DNA of 34,537 bases from positions 1-34,537 of IMG/VR virus record IMGVR_UViG_3300025732_000142, one strand, 5' to 3'. Shown in pieces: positions 1 through 6,561 of the stretch. This stretch comes from a virus. Below the pieces are notes generated by a model. The model saw nothing but the letters and a program-made list of their open reading frames with translations, searched no databases and was not told where the DNA came from. A program made the position numbers and the translations under genes. Numbering within the stretch: position 1 is the stretch's first letter; each line of letters begins with the position of its first letter.

Positions 1-98
1 CAAGAGCATGTTACATAGTCATGCCTGTGATAACTTATAATAGTCTCACCACAGACCAAACATTTGACTGAATTATATACTATCTGTCTGTCTTTCAT
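1..98 (-). CDS. partial small zinc-binding protein (DUF7695-like), cut by window edge
   Basis: The frame opens with ATG at 98 and runs off the window after 32 codons. It contains C-L-V-C followed by H-R-H-D and then a further Cys, which resembles small Bacteroidota and phage proteins with the pattern CxxC...S-x-H-R-H-D-x-V-x-C-x-C (DUF7695). Those are probably zinc-binding and have no established role. The start lies 1 base after the stop of the upstream gene (100-363), so the two are probably cotranscribed. The C-terminal end is not visible. Confidence 0.7.
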   Translation of the reverse strand, partial: MKDRQIVYNSVKCLVCGETIISYHRHDYVTCS

Positions 99-99
99 C

Positions 100-363
100 T
101 TATTCTGATTTAAAGGTTTCTAATAAGTCTATTGTTCTTTCAGCACCATCATACTTAGACTTTGCGTGTAACATTTCTCCATTGATATTTATATTCTTGT
201 CGGGATATGTTGCTACAAATTCTGCAAAATTAATCATCTGCACCTCCTCCATTGCTTTGGCTTGTTCAATGACATTATTAATTTTTTCCCATTCACTTGG
301 ATATAATTCTACAATATTGTCAAATTGCTCAACTAACCACTCTACTGCTGTTTGTTTTTTCAT
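100..363 (-). CDS. small conserved phage protein, unknown function
   Basis: This is an 87-residue acidic, soluble protein. The N-terminus (Q-T-A-V-E-W-L-V-E-Q near residues 4-13) and a central I-E-Q-A-K-A-M-E-E stretch match a type of small protein common in Bacteroidota phages, but no activity is known to me. There are no membrane segments or cysteine clusters. The gene lies directly upstream of the partial gene at the window edge. It is separated from the preceding gene by an 75-base gap full of inverted repeats (388-451), so it may have its own control. Confidence 0.75.
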   Translation of the reverse strand: MKKQTAVEWLVEQFDNIVELYPSEWEKINNVIEQAKAMEEVQMINFAEFVATYPDKNININGEMLHAKSKYDGAERTIDLLETFKSE

Positions 364-387
364 AATTAATCGGTTTATTTCCTGTTA

Positions 388-451
388 TCTGTCACAAATT
401 TGTGCTATATATGTGACAGATTTGGCAATCTGTGATACCTACTTAGGTATC
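388..451. repeat. cluster of inverted repeats in an intergenic gap
   Basis: TCTGTCACA at 388-396 is repeated inverted as TGTGACAGA at 412-420. Inside it lies the perfect palindrome CACAAATTTGTG at 393-404. A second perfect inverted repeat (GATACCTA, 2 bases, TAGGTATC) spans 434-451 and overlaps the stop codon of the 439-654 gene. The second could end that transcript, although no T-run follows. The first looks like an operator or an RNA hairpin ahead of the 100-363 gene. Confidence 0.5.
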
Positions 452-654
452 TTTATACCTACTATTTCTTTTAAATGATTCCATACAGCTTCAGCTTGTT
501 CTCCCCAGTACATATCACAAGTGAAGTTATTATCTTTCATCTTAAATGGTGCATCTAAGAAATAAGATTGAGTATCTTCTGCTGGATTAGTAAACCTTTT
601 ACAAGTTTCTTTTACTGGACAATCAGTGCCTGGACATTTTACAATATCTTCCAT
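439..654 (-). CDS. small cysteine-rich conserved phage protein
   Basis: The protein has 71 residues with C-P-G-x-x-C-P-V-K-E-T-C-x-R-F near residues 7-21 and a later C-D-M-Y-W-G. This layout suggests a small zinc- or iron-binding fold. Similar proteins with a Q-S-Y-F...P-F-K middle are frequent in Bacteroidota phages, and their function is unknown to me. It follows the RlpA-like gene by 3 bases, so the two probably share a transcript. Confidence 0.7.
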   Translation of the reverse strand: MEDIVKCPGTDCPVKETCKRFTNPAEDTQSYFLDAPFKMKDNNFTCDMYWGEQAEAVWNHLKEIVGIKIPK

Positions 655-657
655 ATG

Positions 658-1023
658 TTAATTTTTATTAATACTCACAGTATCAGTGATTTCTAAAGTT
701 ACTAAAATAACTCCAGATTTTAAAAAATTTAACTTTTTTGCACATCCATAACTTAAATCTGCAATAAATGCTGAAGATTTTGGTAGTCTATCATTAACCT
801 TTACATATATAACAGAATCATTTCTTGAATCTGTTACTTTAAGAATAGTTCCAAACTTATATGTTTTATGTGCACATGTTAAACTATCTGCATAAAATTT
901 CTCCCCGGAAGCTGTTAATCTTCCTGTCCAATGTTGTCCATAATAGCTTACTTTACCTTTAGTAATTAAAGGATTAGGATCTATAAAACTGAATAACACG
1001 GCAAATATTAGTAATACTTTCAT
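658..1023 (-). CDS. RlpA-like double-psi beta-barrel lytic transglycosylase
   Basis: The 121-residue protein has a hydrophobic N-terminus (residues 1-14) consistent with export, then a single RlpA-type domain: G-K-V-S-Y-Y-G, T-A-S-G-E, C-A-H-K-T-Y-K-F-G-T, V-N-D-R and I-A-D-L-S-Y in family order. RlpA enzymes cleave peptidoglycan glycan strands. The acidic residues used by the family (Glu of T-A-x-G-E and Asp of N-D-R) are kept. Bacterial RlpA usually adds a SPOR domain, which is absent here. The start overlaps the stop of the upstream 64-residue membrane protein. Role (wall remodelling, superinfection or lysis) is inference. Confidence 0.8.
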   Translation of the reverse strand: MKVLLIFAVLFSFIDPNPLITKGKVSYYGQHWTGRLTASGEKFYADSLTCAHKTYKFGTILKVTDSRNDSVIYVKVNDRLPKSSAFIADLSYGCAKKLNFLKSGVILVTLEITDTVSINKN

Positions 1024-1214
1024 TTTGCTTTTCTTTCTTCTATATATGCAATAACAAATCCTATTGCAACTATAATATTCATTCCAAATGATGCTATAAT
1101 CTCATGTATATCCTTGTATACATTTGTTGATAGATGAACATGACCTACCATCCAAAATGGTATGGACAAGTTTTGGCTTATCCATACCAATAGATATTTT
1201 AGAAAATGTCTCAC
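1020..1214 (-). CDS. small membrane protein
   Basis: A 64-residue protein with a hydrophobic stretch near residues 6-26 and a second near 42-58, ending in a charged tail (E-E-R-K-A-K). It overlaps both neighbours by 4 bases, so it sits in a translationally coupled trio with a secreted protein upstream and the RlpA-like enzyme downstream. I do not recognise a family. The arrangement suggests a cell-envelope module. Confidence 0.65.
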   Translation of the reverse strand: MRHFLKYLLVWISQNLSIPFWMVGHVHLSTNVYKDIHEIIASFGMNIIVAIGFVIAYIEERKAK

Positions 1215-1666
1215 TGTTTTAATACTGCATTATAAGCAGCTGTACTTCCTGTCATCTTAAAGTTATAAATTTCAGTGTCACAAGTAGTATCATTAATTCT
1301 AATTCTTACAGAACTGGCTGCTTTAAAATCTGCTAAAAATTCTGCATCTGCTGATACATCATCTACCATAAAAACAATTTTATGGTTATCTGATACAGTT
1401 GCTGTTTTATAATATTTTTCATAAACACCATTTACTAAAAATGATATATCTACAATAACTAATTCATCACACGTATATATACCACCTATATAAAATGCAA
1501 TACCATTATAATTTTCTAACTTAAGATATGCAGTTTGTCCATCTTCTGTAAATGCAATTGTATATGGTGCATCAAAACCATTATCTATTTTATCTGTTTT
1601 CCATTGTGAAAATGAGTTTACAGTAAACATTGTAGTGCAAACTAATCCTAATAATAACTTTTTCAT
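1211..1666 (-). CDS. secreted protein with signal peptide, unknown function
   Basis: The 151-residue protein has a clear signal peptide (M-K-K-L-L-L-G-L..., probable cleavage after S-F-S near residue 20). The mature part is rich in beta-forming residues and has two cysteines near the middle and the end (Y-T-C-D and T-T-C-D) that could form a disulfide in the periplasm. No family recognised. It is the first gene of a coupled trio with 1020-1214 and the RlpA-like gene, so it probably acts in the periplasm or envelope. Confidence 0.7.
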   Translation of the reverse strand: MKKLLLGLVCTTMFTVNSFSQWKTDKIDNGFDAPYTIAFTEDGQTAYLKLENYNGIAFYIGGIYTCDELVIVDISFLVNGVYEKYYKTATVSDNHKIVFMVDDVSADAEFLADFKAASSVRIRINDTTCDTEIYNFKMTGSTAAYNAVLKQ

Positions 1667-1678
1667 TTTTTTGGTTTT

Positions 1679-1909
1679 TTAATTATTCTCTTTTCTTCTG
1701 ATGGACTCTCCTTCAGAATCTTTTGCAGTCTCTCCCAGATTTTCTTGTTTATTAGATTGTAATCTGGCTCTTTCTTGCGCTCTTTCATATTCTTGCCAAT
1801 GATAAATATTTAATTCTCTCATTTTTAACACGTCTGCAATAGTCATGTCTTCTGGTATACCTCCATTTTCATTCAGTATCTGAATGTATATTTCTTTCAT
1901 TCTTCCCAT
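1679..1909 (-). CDS. small charged protein, unknown
   Basis: A 76-residue hydrophilic protein, predicted helical in the middle and low-complexity charged at the C-terminus. The start codon overlaps the stop of the DnaA-like gene as TAATG, which supports the ATG at 1909, although a second ATG three codons in is possible. The coupling suggests production in step with the DnaA-like protein. No recognised domain. Confidence 0.6.
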   Translation of the reverse strand: MGRMKEIYIQILNENGGIPEDMTIADVLKMRELNIYHWQEYERAQERARLQSNKQENLGETAKDSEGESIRRKENN

Positions 1910-2364
1910 TACTTTAATATTTTAAATACATTAACTAATTCTTCTTTTGTCATTTGCTTAGGAAGTTTATCTAATAGGTTTAAATTAAAGTTTCCGGTGA
2001 TTGTCATACTTGACTTTTCAACATCAACATAATCTATATTAATATTAAATATACCCACATCGTGTGTTTGTGCATCAATAATATCTGTTAGTGGTTGAAT
2101 ATCTTTTAGATATTGTATATCTTTCTTACCCCACCAATAAGCATGTTCCTTAAGCCCATACATTACAGTAGCATGATCTCTATTAAAAAATCTACCAATC
2201 ATAGATAAACTAAGATGCCTTCTGGTTCTTAGTATATTATATAGGTAATATCTTTTATAGGCTCTATGTCTTGCTTTGCTTATAGAATCAAGATGATATT
2301 TCTCAATGACTTCAACAATGTCATGGTTAATAACTTTGTTTAATTCAAATATATCTTCTACCAT
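1909..2364 (-). CDS. DnaA domain IV-like DNA-binding protein
   Basis: A 151-residue protein. Residues about 30-75 match the C-terminal DNA-binding domain of DnaA: helices around R-A-Y-K-R-Y-Y-L-Y, then L-S-L-S-M-I-G-R-F-F-N-R-D-H-A-T-V-M-Y-G-L, where R-D-H-A-T-V is the DnaA signature that contacts DnaA boxes. There is no AAA+ ATPase domain, and the remaining half is unrelated and beta-rich. It could bind DnaA-box-like sites on host or phage DNA to steer replication or transcription. That role is inferred; the domain match is seen directly. Confidence 0.75.
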   Translation of the reverse strand: MVEDIFELNKVINHDIVEVIEKYHLDSISKARHRAYKRYYLYNILRTRRHLSLSMIGRFFNRDHATVMYGLKEHAYWWGKKDIQYLKDIQPLTDIIDAQTHDVGIFNINIDYVDVEKSSMTITGNFNLNLLDKLPKQMTKEELVNVFKILK

Positions 2365-2367
2365 GAT

Positions 2368-2547
2368 CTACATAAAAAATGGAAATAATAATCCTTTAAA
2401 TTCACCTACAATAGGTCCAATAATTAATGTTGACAAAAACCCGTGACTTTGTGAGTATATATACCAAAAGTATAGGGCAAATAATTGTGCAACTATGGTG
2501 TATAACATAACCATGTTAAACAACATCATTAGATGTTTATCTTTCAT
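2368..2547 (-). CDS. small membrane protein
   Basis: ATG at 2547 opens a 59-residue frame ending in TAG at 2368-2370. Residues about 8-32 are strongly hydrophobic and aromatic (a likely transmembrane helix), followed by a second hydrophobic part near the C-terminus. It lies 5 bases downstream of the 2553-2828 gene and just before the DnaA-like gene, in the same operon. Function unknown. Confidence 0.6.
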   Translation of the reverse strand: MKDKHLMMLFNMVMLYTIVAQLFALYFWYIYSQSHGFLSTLIIGPIVGEFKGLLFPFFM

Positions 2548-2552
2548 AAAGT

Positions 2553-2828
2553 TTAAATTAATTCTAAATCAGCCTCCTTGACTGTTTCTTTAGTTTCTTG
2601 AAGTGCATTTGCAAGTAAGTCAATTGGTAAGAATCTTTCTGCATCATATAATTCATATGGAAAAGATTCTGATGATAATTGAACTTCTTTAAGCAATACT
2701 CCAAATTTGTTATCCTGTAATCCCATTCTAACTATTCTGGTGATAGTATAAACTTCACCTTCTACAACCCACTCATTTTTAGGTATTTTACTTGGTCTAT
2801 TTGAACTATCAATGCATATTGCTCGCAT
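2553..2828 (-). CDS. conserved small phage protein, unknown function
   Basis: A 91-residue protein with a compact beta-rich core (W-V-V-E-G-E-V-Y-T-I near residues 20-29, then G-V-L-L-K-E-V) and a Y-D-A-E-R-F-L-P motif, an arrangement seen in many Bacteroidota and crAss-like phage small proteins of unknown role. The start overlaps the ClpS-like gene's 3' end by 20 bases. The tail is helical and acidic. Confidence 0.7.
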   Translation of the reverse strand: MRAICIDSSNRPSKIPKNEWVVEGEVYTITRIVRMGLQDNKFGVLLKEVQLSSESFPYELYDAERFLPIDLLANALQETKETVKEADLELI

Positions 2829-3063
2829 ATTCTTCTACTGATGTTTTGAGATCTAAGTTAGTAAGACTTGCTGAAATTTCCAACATTTCTAAATAATCTC
2901 CAGATTTTATAGCACATTTCCCCATCTCATGTACAAGCAAAGCACATTGTTCTGCCTGTACCGGTTGGTGTTCACAAAATCTTATAAGACAAGCCATAAC
3001 ATATGTAAATGAATTCTTGTCATCATTATGCAAAATAATCTTATGTGTCTTAACATCCTCCAT
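2809..3063 (-). CDS. ClpS-like N-degron adaptor (phage-encoded)
   Basis: The 84-residue protein matches the ClpS core. H-N-D-D (N13, D14, D15) corresponds to the N34-D35-D36 that bind the substrate N-terminus in E. coli ClpS. V-H-E-M-G-K-C (H45) corresponds to H66, with exactly the same 32-residue spacing. A-E-Q-C-A-L-L-V-H and K-S-G-D-Y are close to Bacteroidota ClpS. ClpS passes N-end-rule substrates to ClpAP or ClpCP. Only about 8 residues precede the core, whereas the E. coli protein has a longer N-terminal arm needed for delivery. It could redirect or block host proteolysis; this is inference. Confidence 0.85.
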   Translation of the reverse strand: MEDVKTHKIILHNDDKNSFTYVMACLIRFCEHQPVQAEQCALLVHEMGKCAIKSGDYLEMLEISASLTNLDLKTSVEEYASNMH

Positions 3064-3078
3064 ATAATAATATATAAA

Positions 3079-4173
3079 TTATATTGATTGCATAGTATAT
3101 TTTCTCCATACTATCTTGCTTTGGTCAAAATCTTCCAATGCTTCTTTGACCCATTTTTCATCAACAGTGTTCATGTAGCATAGTATGTGTACAATAGCTT
3201 TATCATCTGGATTTAAACGCAAAAGTCTTCCTATTCTTTGACTAGCCTTACGCTCATTACCATATGCATGCATTATTATACCTTGCTTTAATCCCGGAAT
3301 ATTTACACCTTCATTTAATTGTAATACACATGAAAGTTTATTTATTTTATCCTGTTTAAAATCAAGTAGATTCTGATAAGAATCATCATTACTACTATGA
3401 AAACTATGTTTGCACATTCTATCAGCTTGTTCCTGAGTATTGGCAAATAAAATACACTTACTTGTTATACTGTTTAACAGTGTTTCAGCATAGTGTTCTT
3501 TGCTTTTATACTCCATCATTGCTTTCATCCTCATTACTCTAAGTATATGAGGTTGTCCTGCTACTGTATCAATCTTTGTACCCCAATAATTATAATTCTG
3601 CAACTCAGAGGTAAGAAAATTACCATTTCTTGTTGCTACTTTATAATCTTTCATTTGGCTCAGCTCAAGTTCATGTACAATTATTTGATAATCATTAATA
3701 ATACCTAATTCTATTGCATCATCGGCTTTAAATGTAAAGACCACTGGACAATATTCAGATACTAATTTACCTTTCTCAGATGTTTTATGTTTAGGCGGGG
3801 TTCCTGTTAAACCCAGGACTTTACCTGTAAACCCATTAAGAAAAGCTCTGTGACTATCTAATAAACTATGAACTTCATCTAAATAAACTGCATCATATTC
3901 TCTTGGATCATGTTTATTTAAACTGAGATAAGTAGTGAAAGTAGCATTTTCTAATACTTTACTTAAATTAAATTTCTCAGCTTCATATCTCCAGGAACTT
4001 ATGATAGATAGTTTAGGTGCAACTATTAGTATACTACCCAATGGAGAATAATGCTTCTCCATGTGTTTTAAGCCAACAAGTGTTTTGCCAACTCCTGTAC
4101 CAAGAACAACTGTGCAAGCTCTTTTTCCTTCAGTAGCTTGTAAAGCTTTATCTTGTATTTCTTCTCTATCCAT
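3079..4173 (-). CDS. superfamily II (SNF2/DEAD-type) DNA helicase or translocase
   Basis: The 364-residue protein has all main SF2 motifs: Walker A G-T-G-V-G-K-T (25-31), motif Ia with V-A-P-K, Walker B D-E-V-H (99-102), motif III T-G-T-P-P (123-127), and a second RecA-like lobe ending with motif VI Q-R-I-G-R-L-L-R near residue 335. Helicases of this kind are part of crAss-like replication and recombination gene sets. It is shorter than cellular SNF2 proteins and has no extra domains. The ClpS-like gene follows 15 bases downstream. Confidence 0.88.
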   Translation of the reverse strand: MDREEIQDKALQATEGKRACTVVLGTGVGKTLVGLKHMEKHYSPLGSILIVAPKLSIISSWRYEAEKFNLSKVLENATFTTYLSLNKHDPREYDAVYLDEVHSLLDSHRAFLNGFTGKVLGLTGTPPKHKTSEKGKLVSEYCPVVFTFKADDAIELGIINDYQIIVHELELSQMKDYKVATRNGNFLTSELQNYNYWGTKIDTVAGQPHILRVMRMKAMMEYKSKEHYAETLLNSITSKCILFANTQEQADRMCKHSFHSSNDDSYQNLLDFKQDKINKLSCVLQLNEGVNIPGLKQGIIMHAYGNERKASQRIGRLLRLNPDDKAIVHILCYMNTVDEKWVKEALEDFDQSKIVWRKYTMQSI

Positions 4174-4196
4174 AATTTTTATATAATAAATAAATA

Positions 4197-4376
4197 CTAT
4201 ATCTTTTCATTCTTGATCAATAGACTATTAGCATAAAGAGTATTTCTAAATGCTGCTATAGCTACTTTTGCAGTTTCAAGTTTTTTACCTTTCTGAAACT
4301 CATCATACAATTCATTACCAACAGTCTCAGACTTATCAGCAATACTTTTAATTTGTTTTGTGTTTGGTTTACTCAT
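4197..4376 (-). CDS. small conserved protein, unknown function
   Basis: A 59-residue hydrophilic, helix-rich frame from ATG at 4376 to TAG at 4197-4199. The start overlaps the stop of the upstream gene as ATGA, typical of coupled phage genes. The middle part A-K-V-A-I-A-A-F-R-N-T-L resembles small helical phage proteins, but I cannot name a family. Confidence 0.65.
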   Translation of the reverse strand: MSKPNTKQIKSIADKSETVGNELYDEFQKGKKLETAKVAIAAFRNTLYANSLLIKNEKI

Positions 4377-4666
4377 GCTACTAGTCTTTGAAGTTCTTTT
4401 TTCTTTCTTGTAATTTCAATTAACTCTGGATACTTTTTAAGTTCTTTATACTTAATACCTAATGTTTGAACTAAGTCATACTTAGGAAGCATATAATCTC
4501 TACTTAAAATCTTATTAAGCTCCTCCATCCTAAGTTTTATTTTTCTTCTAGTTGGAAAGCAACAACATGTTTTTAATTGTTCTTTAAGTATATTAAACTC
4601 ACGTCTTCTTTCTATATTATATTCTAATATTGTCTGTACAATAATCATATTTGATTTTGATCCCAT
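4373..4666 (-). CDS. small basic helical protein, unknown
   Basis: A 97-residue protein, strongly basic and probably all helical. A C-C-C-F stretch near residues 33-36 lies between two predicted helices, a possible metal or disulfide site. It is coupled to the 4197-4376 gene by an ATGA overlap and lies 6 bases after the HNH gene. The charge suggests nucleic-acid contact; no domain is recognised. Confidence 0.6.
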   Translation of the reverse strand: MGSKSNMIIVQTILEYNIERRREFNILKEQLKTCCCFPTRRKIKLRMEELNKILSRDYMLPKYDLVQTLGIKYKELKKYPELIEITRKKKELQRLVA

Positions 4667-4672
4667 AATAAA

Positions 4673-5077
4673 TCATTTTAAATATCCCAGTGCCCTTGAT
4701 TCCTTTGGGTGACTGTGCACCCAATCATGGCAATTCCTACAGACTGCAAGCCAAGTAGATTGTACTAAATAAAAAGCATCTCTATTAGAACCAGCATATG
4801 TATGATGTACATCTGTTGCACCATTGGTACAACCAGCTACAGCAACTTGACATAAGTGATTCTCTGTTAGAAATCTTTCTCTTAATTTTAAGTATTCTTG
4901 GTCTTTTTTCTTTCTCTTGGAAGAGACTTGGGGAATTTTATAATCAGTTGGTTTCTGTGAACTGTCACTATTAATGGCTTTTTGGCAACTCCAACAATAT
5001 TTACAGTATTTAAATTCCCCTTGTCTTTTCCAAATTACTGTCTCTTTTTGACAGCCATCACAAGTTTTAAGTTTCAT
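4673..5077 (-). CDS. HNH endonuclease with N-terminal zinc ribbon
   Basis: A 134-residue protein. The N-terminus has a zinc ribbon (C-D-G-C near residue 6, C-K-Y-C-W-S-C near 26). After a basic linker comes an HNH nuclease core: C-Q-V-A...C-T-N-G-A-T-D-V-H-H-T, then C-R-N-C-H-D-W-V-H. H-H is the catalytic pair, and the cysteines hold the structural zinc. Such phage HNH proteins cut DNA during recombination or packaging, or act as homing nucleases. Within a replication operon and next to a helicase, a recombination or resolution role is likely (inference). Its start overlaps the previous gene by 4 bases. Confidence 0.85.
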   Translation of the reverse strand: MKLKTCDGCQKETVIWKRQGEFKYCKYCWSCQKAINSDSSQKPTDYKIPQVSSKRKKKDQEYLKLRERFLTENHLCQVAVAGCTNGATDVHHTYAGSNRDAFYLVQSTWLAVCRNCHDWVHSHPKESRALGYLK

Positions 5078-5406
5078 AGTAGTTCTTCAGGAAATTCACC
5101 TTTAGTTTTAGTTACTGCAGGAGTTGTTCCACTTCTAAATAAAGCTTTAATACCATCCCAGAAACTTGTAGCTAAATAACAACTATGAATTATCACACCT
5201 TTTGGAATAACAATGTATCCAATAAGAGTTGTATGATATACATCTTCACCCTGTATAAAACTTACAACTGAATTGTAATAATCATCAGGATTTACATAAA
5301 TAAGCCAATGAGTTTTTGTTTTCCAAATAACTCTCCCTTGTACAGTGTCTAAATTAGATTCATATCCAGGTTCAACACCACCTCTTTTGTCATAAAATGT
5401 TTTCAT
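5074..5406 (-). CDS. conserved-looking hypothetical protein
   Basis: A 110-residue protein, beta-rich in the first two thirds with many aromatic residues, and no signal peptide or clear membrane helix. Its ATG overlaps the TGA of the frame ending at 5403 (ATGA), which shows that the frame upstream is, or recently was, translated. It also overlaps the HNH gene start. Function unknown. Confidence 0.6.
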   Translation of the reverse strand: MKTFYDKRGGVEPGYESNLDTVQGRVIWKTKTHWLIYVNPDDYYNSVVSFIQGEDVYHTTLIGYIVIPKGVIIHSCYLATSFWDGIKALFRSGTTPAVTKTKGEFPEELL

Positions 5407-5564
5407 AATTTTTCATTTTTTAATCTTGGTAATACAACTGGAGCTTCTCTTAAACTTAAAAAGTTTTTAGGAAGAATTCCTTCAGTAATAAAGATACCAA
5501 TAATATCTTGTTTAGAGATATTTAAATCTTTAAAAGTTAAAGTATTAGTAAACTTTTCATCTAC
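5403..5564 (-). pseudogene. in-frame 3' half of the 5565-5897 gene, separated by a TAA
   Basis: Directly after the TAA that ends the 5565-5897 gene, the same frame stays open for 53 more codons to a TGA at 5403-5405. There is no ATG, GTG or TTG start. Its composition is coding-like (L-T-F-K-D-L-N-I-S-K, then G-I-L-P-K-N-F). I recall crAss-like and Flavobacterium phage proteins in which a similar F-K-x-L-x-I-S-K...G-I-L-P-x-N-F tail follows the L-F-P-K-S segment, so one uninterrupted gene is the likely ancestor. The TGA overlaps the ATG of the next gene. A nonsense mutation, readthrough or sequence error would all fit. Confidence 0.6.
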
Positions 5565-5897
5565 TTATGTATACTCTAGCATCTCATCAGTCCACGGACT
5601 TTTTGGGAATAGAGTTTGGAAGATATAGTTACTATATTGGTTTGTTACTTGTTGCTTAAATATATTAAGCACTTTTTGTGCACGCTTATAAACATTGATT
5701 ACTCTCTGCTTTTTCTTACTGCACATAGAAGCAAGTTCTTCTTGTGTCAGTGCATTTAAACCATATAATGCTCTTTTATATAAATAGTTTTGGTACTGTG
5801 AATACCCATCTGATTCATATTGCATGTAGTTTTTACCTGCACTTAATTGATAATTTCTAATTTCCTGTTTTAGCTTTTCCATTTTATACATTTTCAT
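5565..5897 (-). CDS. conserved crAss-like protein, N-terminal part (in-frame stop at its end)
   Basis: A 110-residue basic protein, mostly helical: K-K-K-Q-R-V-I-N-V-Y-K-R-A-Q-K-V-L-N near residues 61-78 and L-F-P-K-S-P-W near 96-102. This resembles a family common in crAss-like phages in which a further 50 or so residues follow. Here TAA stops it at 5565-5567 but the frame continues (5403-5564). ATG codons at 1, 3 and 6 make the exact start uncertain. A terminator for the next upstream gene lies at 5914-5946. Confidence 0.7.
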   Translation of the reverse strand: MKMYKMEKLKQEIRNYQLSAGKNYMQYESDGYSQYQNYLYKRALYGLNALTQEELASMCSKKKQRVINVYKRAQKVLNIFKQQVTNQYSNYIFQTLFPKSPWTDEMLEYT

Positions 5898-5913
5898 ATT
5901 AATAAAATTATAA

Positions 5914-5946
5914 TAAAAAAGGGGCTAGTTCCCTAACCCCCTTTTT
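5914..5946 (-). terminator. rho-independent terminator after the 5967-6440 gene
   Basis: On the minus strand GGGGTTAG, a GGAA tetraloop and CTAGCCCC form an 8-bp stem followed at once by TTTTTT. It lies 21 bases after the stop of the 5967-6440 gene, which is therefore its own transcription unit or the end of one. Confidence 0.85.
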
Positions 5947-5966
5947 ACATCCATCAACCTAATATC

Positions 5967-6440
5967 TTAGATATTAAATTCTTGGCCTGCGGCATTTCTA
6001 ATACCAGCAGAGTTTGCTTGAGCATATGCAGAACGCAATTGCTCTACATTGTCATGCTTAACAAGTATATCTTGTGCATTAGATGCACTAGAATAAGTAG
6101 ATTTTCTGTAAATTGGTTGACCACCTACAGTACATACAATACCTGTTTCACCTGCAATTTTAAGATCACGCTCAGGATTTTTCTTGTTAAATGGAGTCAA
6201 AGACTCTTCAATAACAATTGTTCCTGGTAACTCTTGACCTGCATAAAATCCCATTGCTGTCAAATCTGCAGTAGTACCTTGTAATAGAGTAGAAACTGAT
6301 TTTCTTTCTACAAAATTGTTATTTCCAATAACTGTACGTACTTGCTCTAATCTAACAGAGGCAAATTCTGGATTTGTTTCAGATAGTCTAACTACTGAAC
6401 CTGTAGTAGCGTCAGCTACAACTTTAACTGTTGAATTCAT
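5967..6440 (-). CDS. conserved beta-rich protein, possibly nucleic-acid binding
   Basis: A 157-residue protein with many short beta-like stretches: V-R-T-V-I-G-N-N-N-F-V-E-R-K-S near residues 34-48, then G-Q-E-L-P-G-T-I-V-I-E-E, and a C-terminal Ala/Asn-rich tail. I do not recognise a family with certainty. The beta-barrel-like pattern, its own strong terminator and an AT-rich leader suggest an abundant product, such as a single-strand DNA-binding protein; this is inference only. Confidence 0.7.
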   Translation of the reverse strand: MNSTVKVVADATTGSVVRLSETNPEFASVRLEQVRTVIGNNNFVERKSVSTLLQGTTADLTAMGFYAGQELPGTIVIEESLTPFNKKNPERDLKIAGETGIVCTVGGQPIYRKSTYSSASNAQDILVKHDNVEQLRSAYAQANSAGIRNAAGQEFNI

Positions 6441-6561
6441 GATTCTAAGTTTTAAAATAAATAAATAAATAAATTGTTTTTTTTGAGTGTAGATTTTACT
6501 ATATCATTAGTTACTCATACTAAGTGATAAGTGTTAGTATTGCATATTGCAATTAGCAATA
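6441..6561. other. intergenic leader with two inverted repeats and an AAAT run
   Basis: TAGTATTGC at 6535-6543 pairs with GCAATACTA at 6556-6564, a 9-bp stem overlapping the stop codon of the 6562-6837 gene. A second imperfect stem pairs 6503-6511 with 6519-6528. A run of eight T on the plus strand and several AAAT units lie between these and the ATG at 6440. No T-run follows either hairpin on the minus strand, so these are not standard terminators. They may shape the 5' leader of the 5967-6440 gene. Confidence 0.5.

Noticed and set aside
5403-5897. Genome-wide stop-codon reassignment, known in some crAss-like phages
   Set aside because: Only one in-frame stop interruption was seen, and it is TAA, whereas known reassignments in these phages use TAG or TGA. 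All three stops end other genes cleanly, including TerL and the capsid gene.
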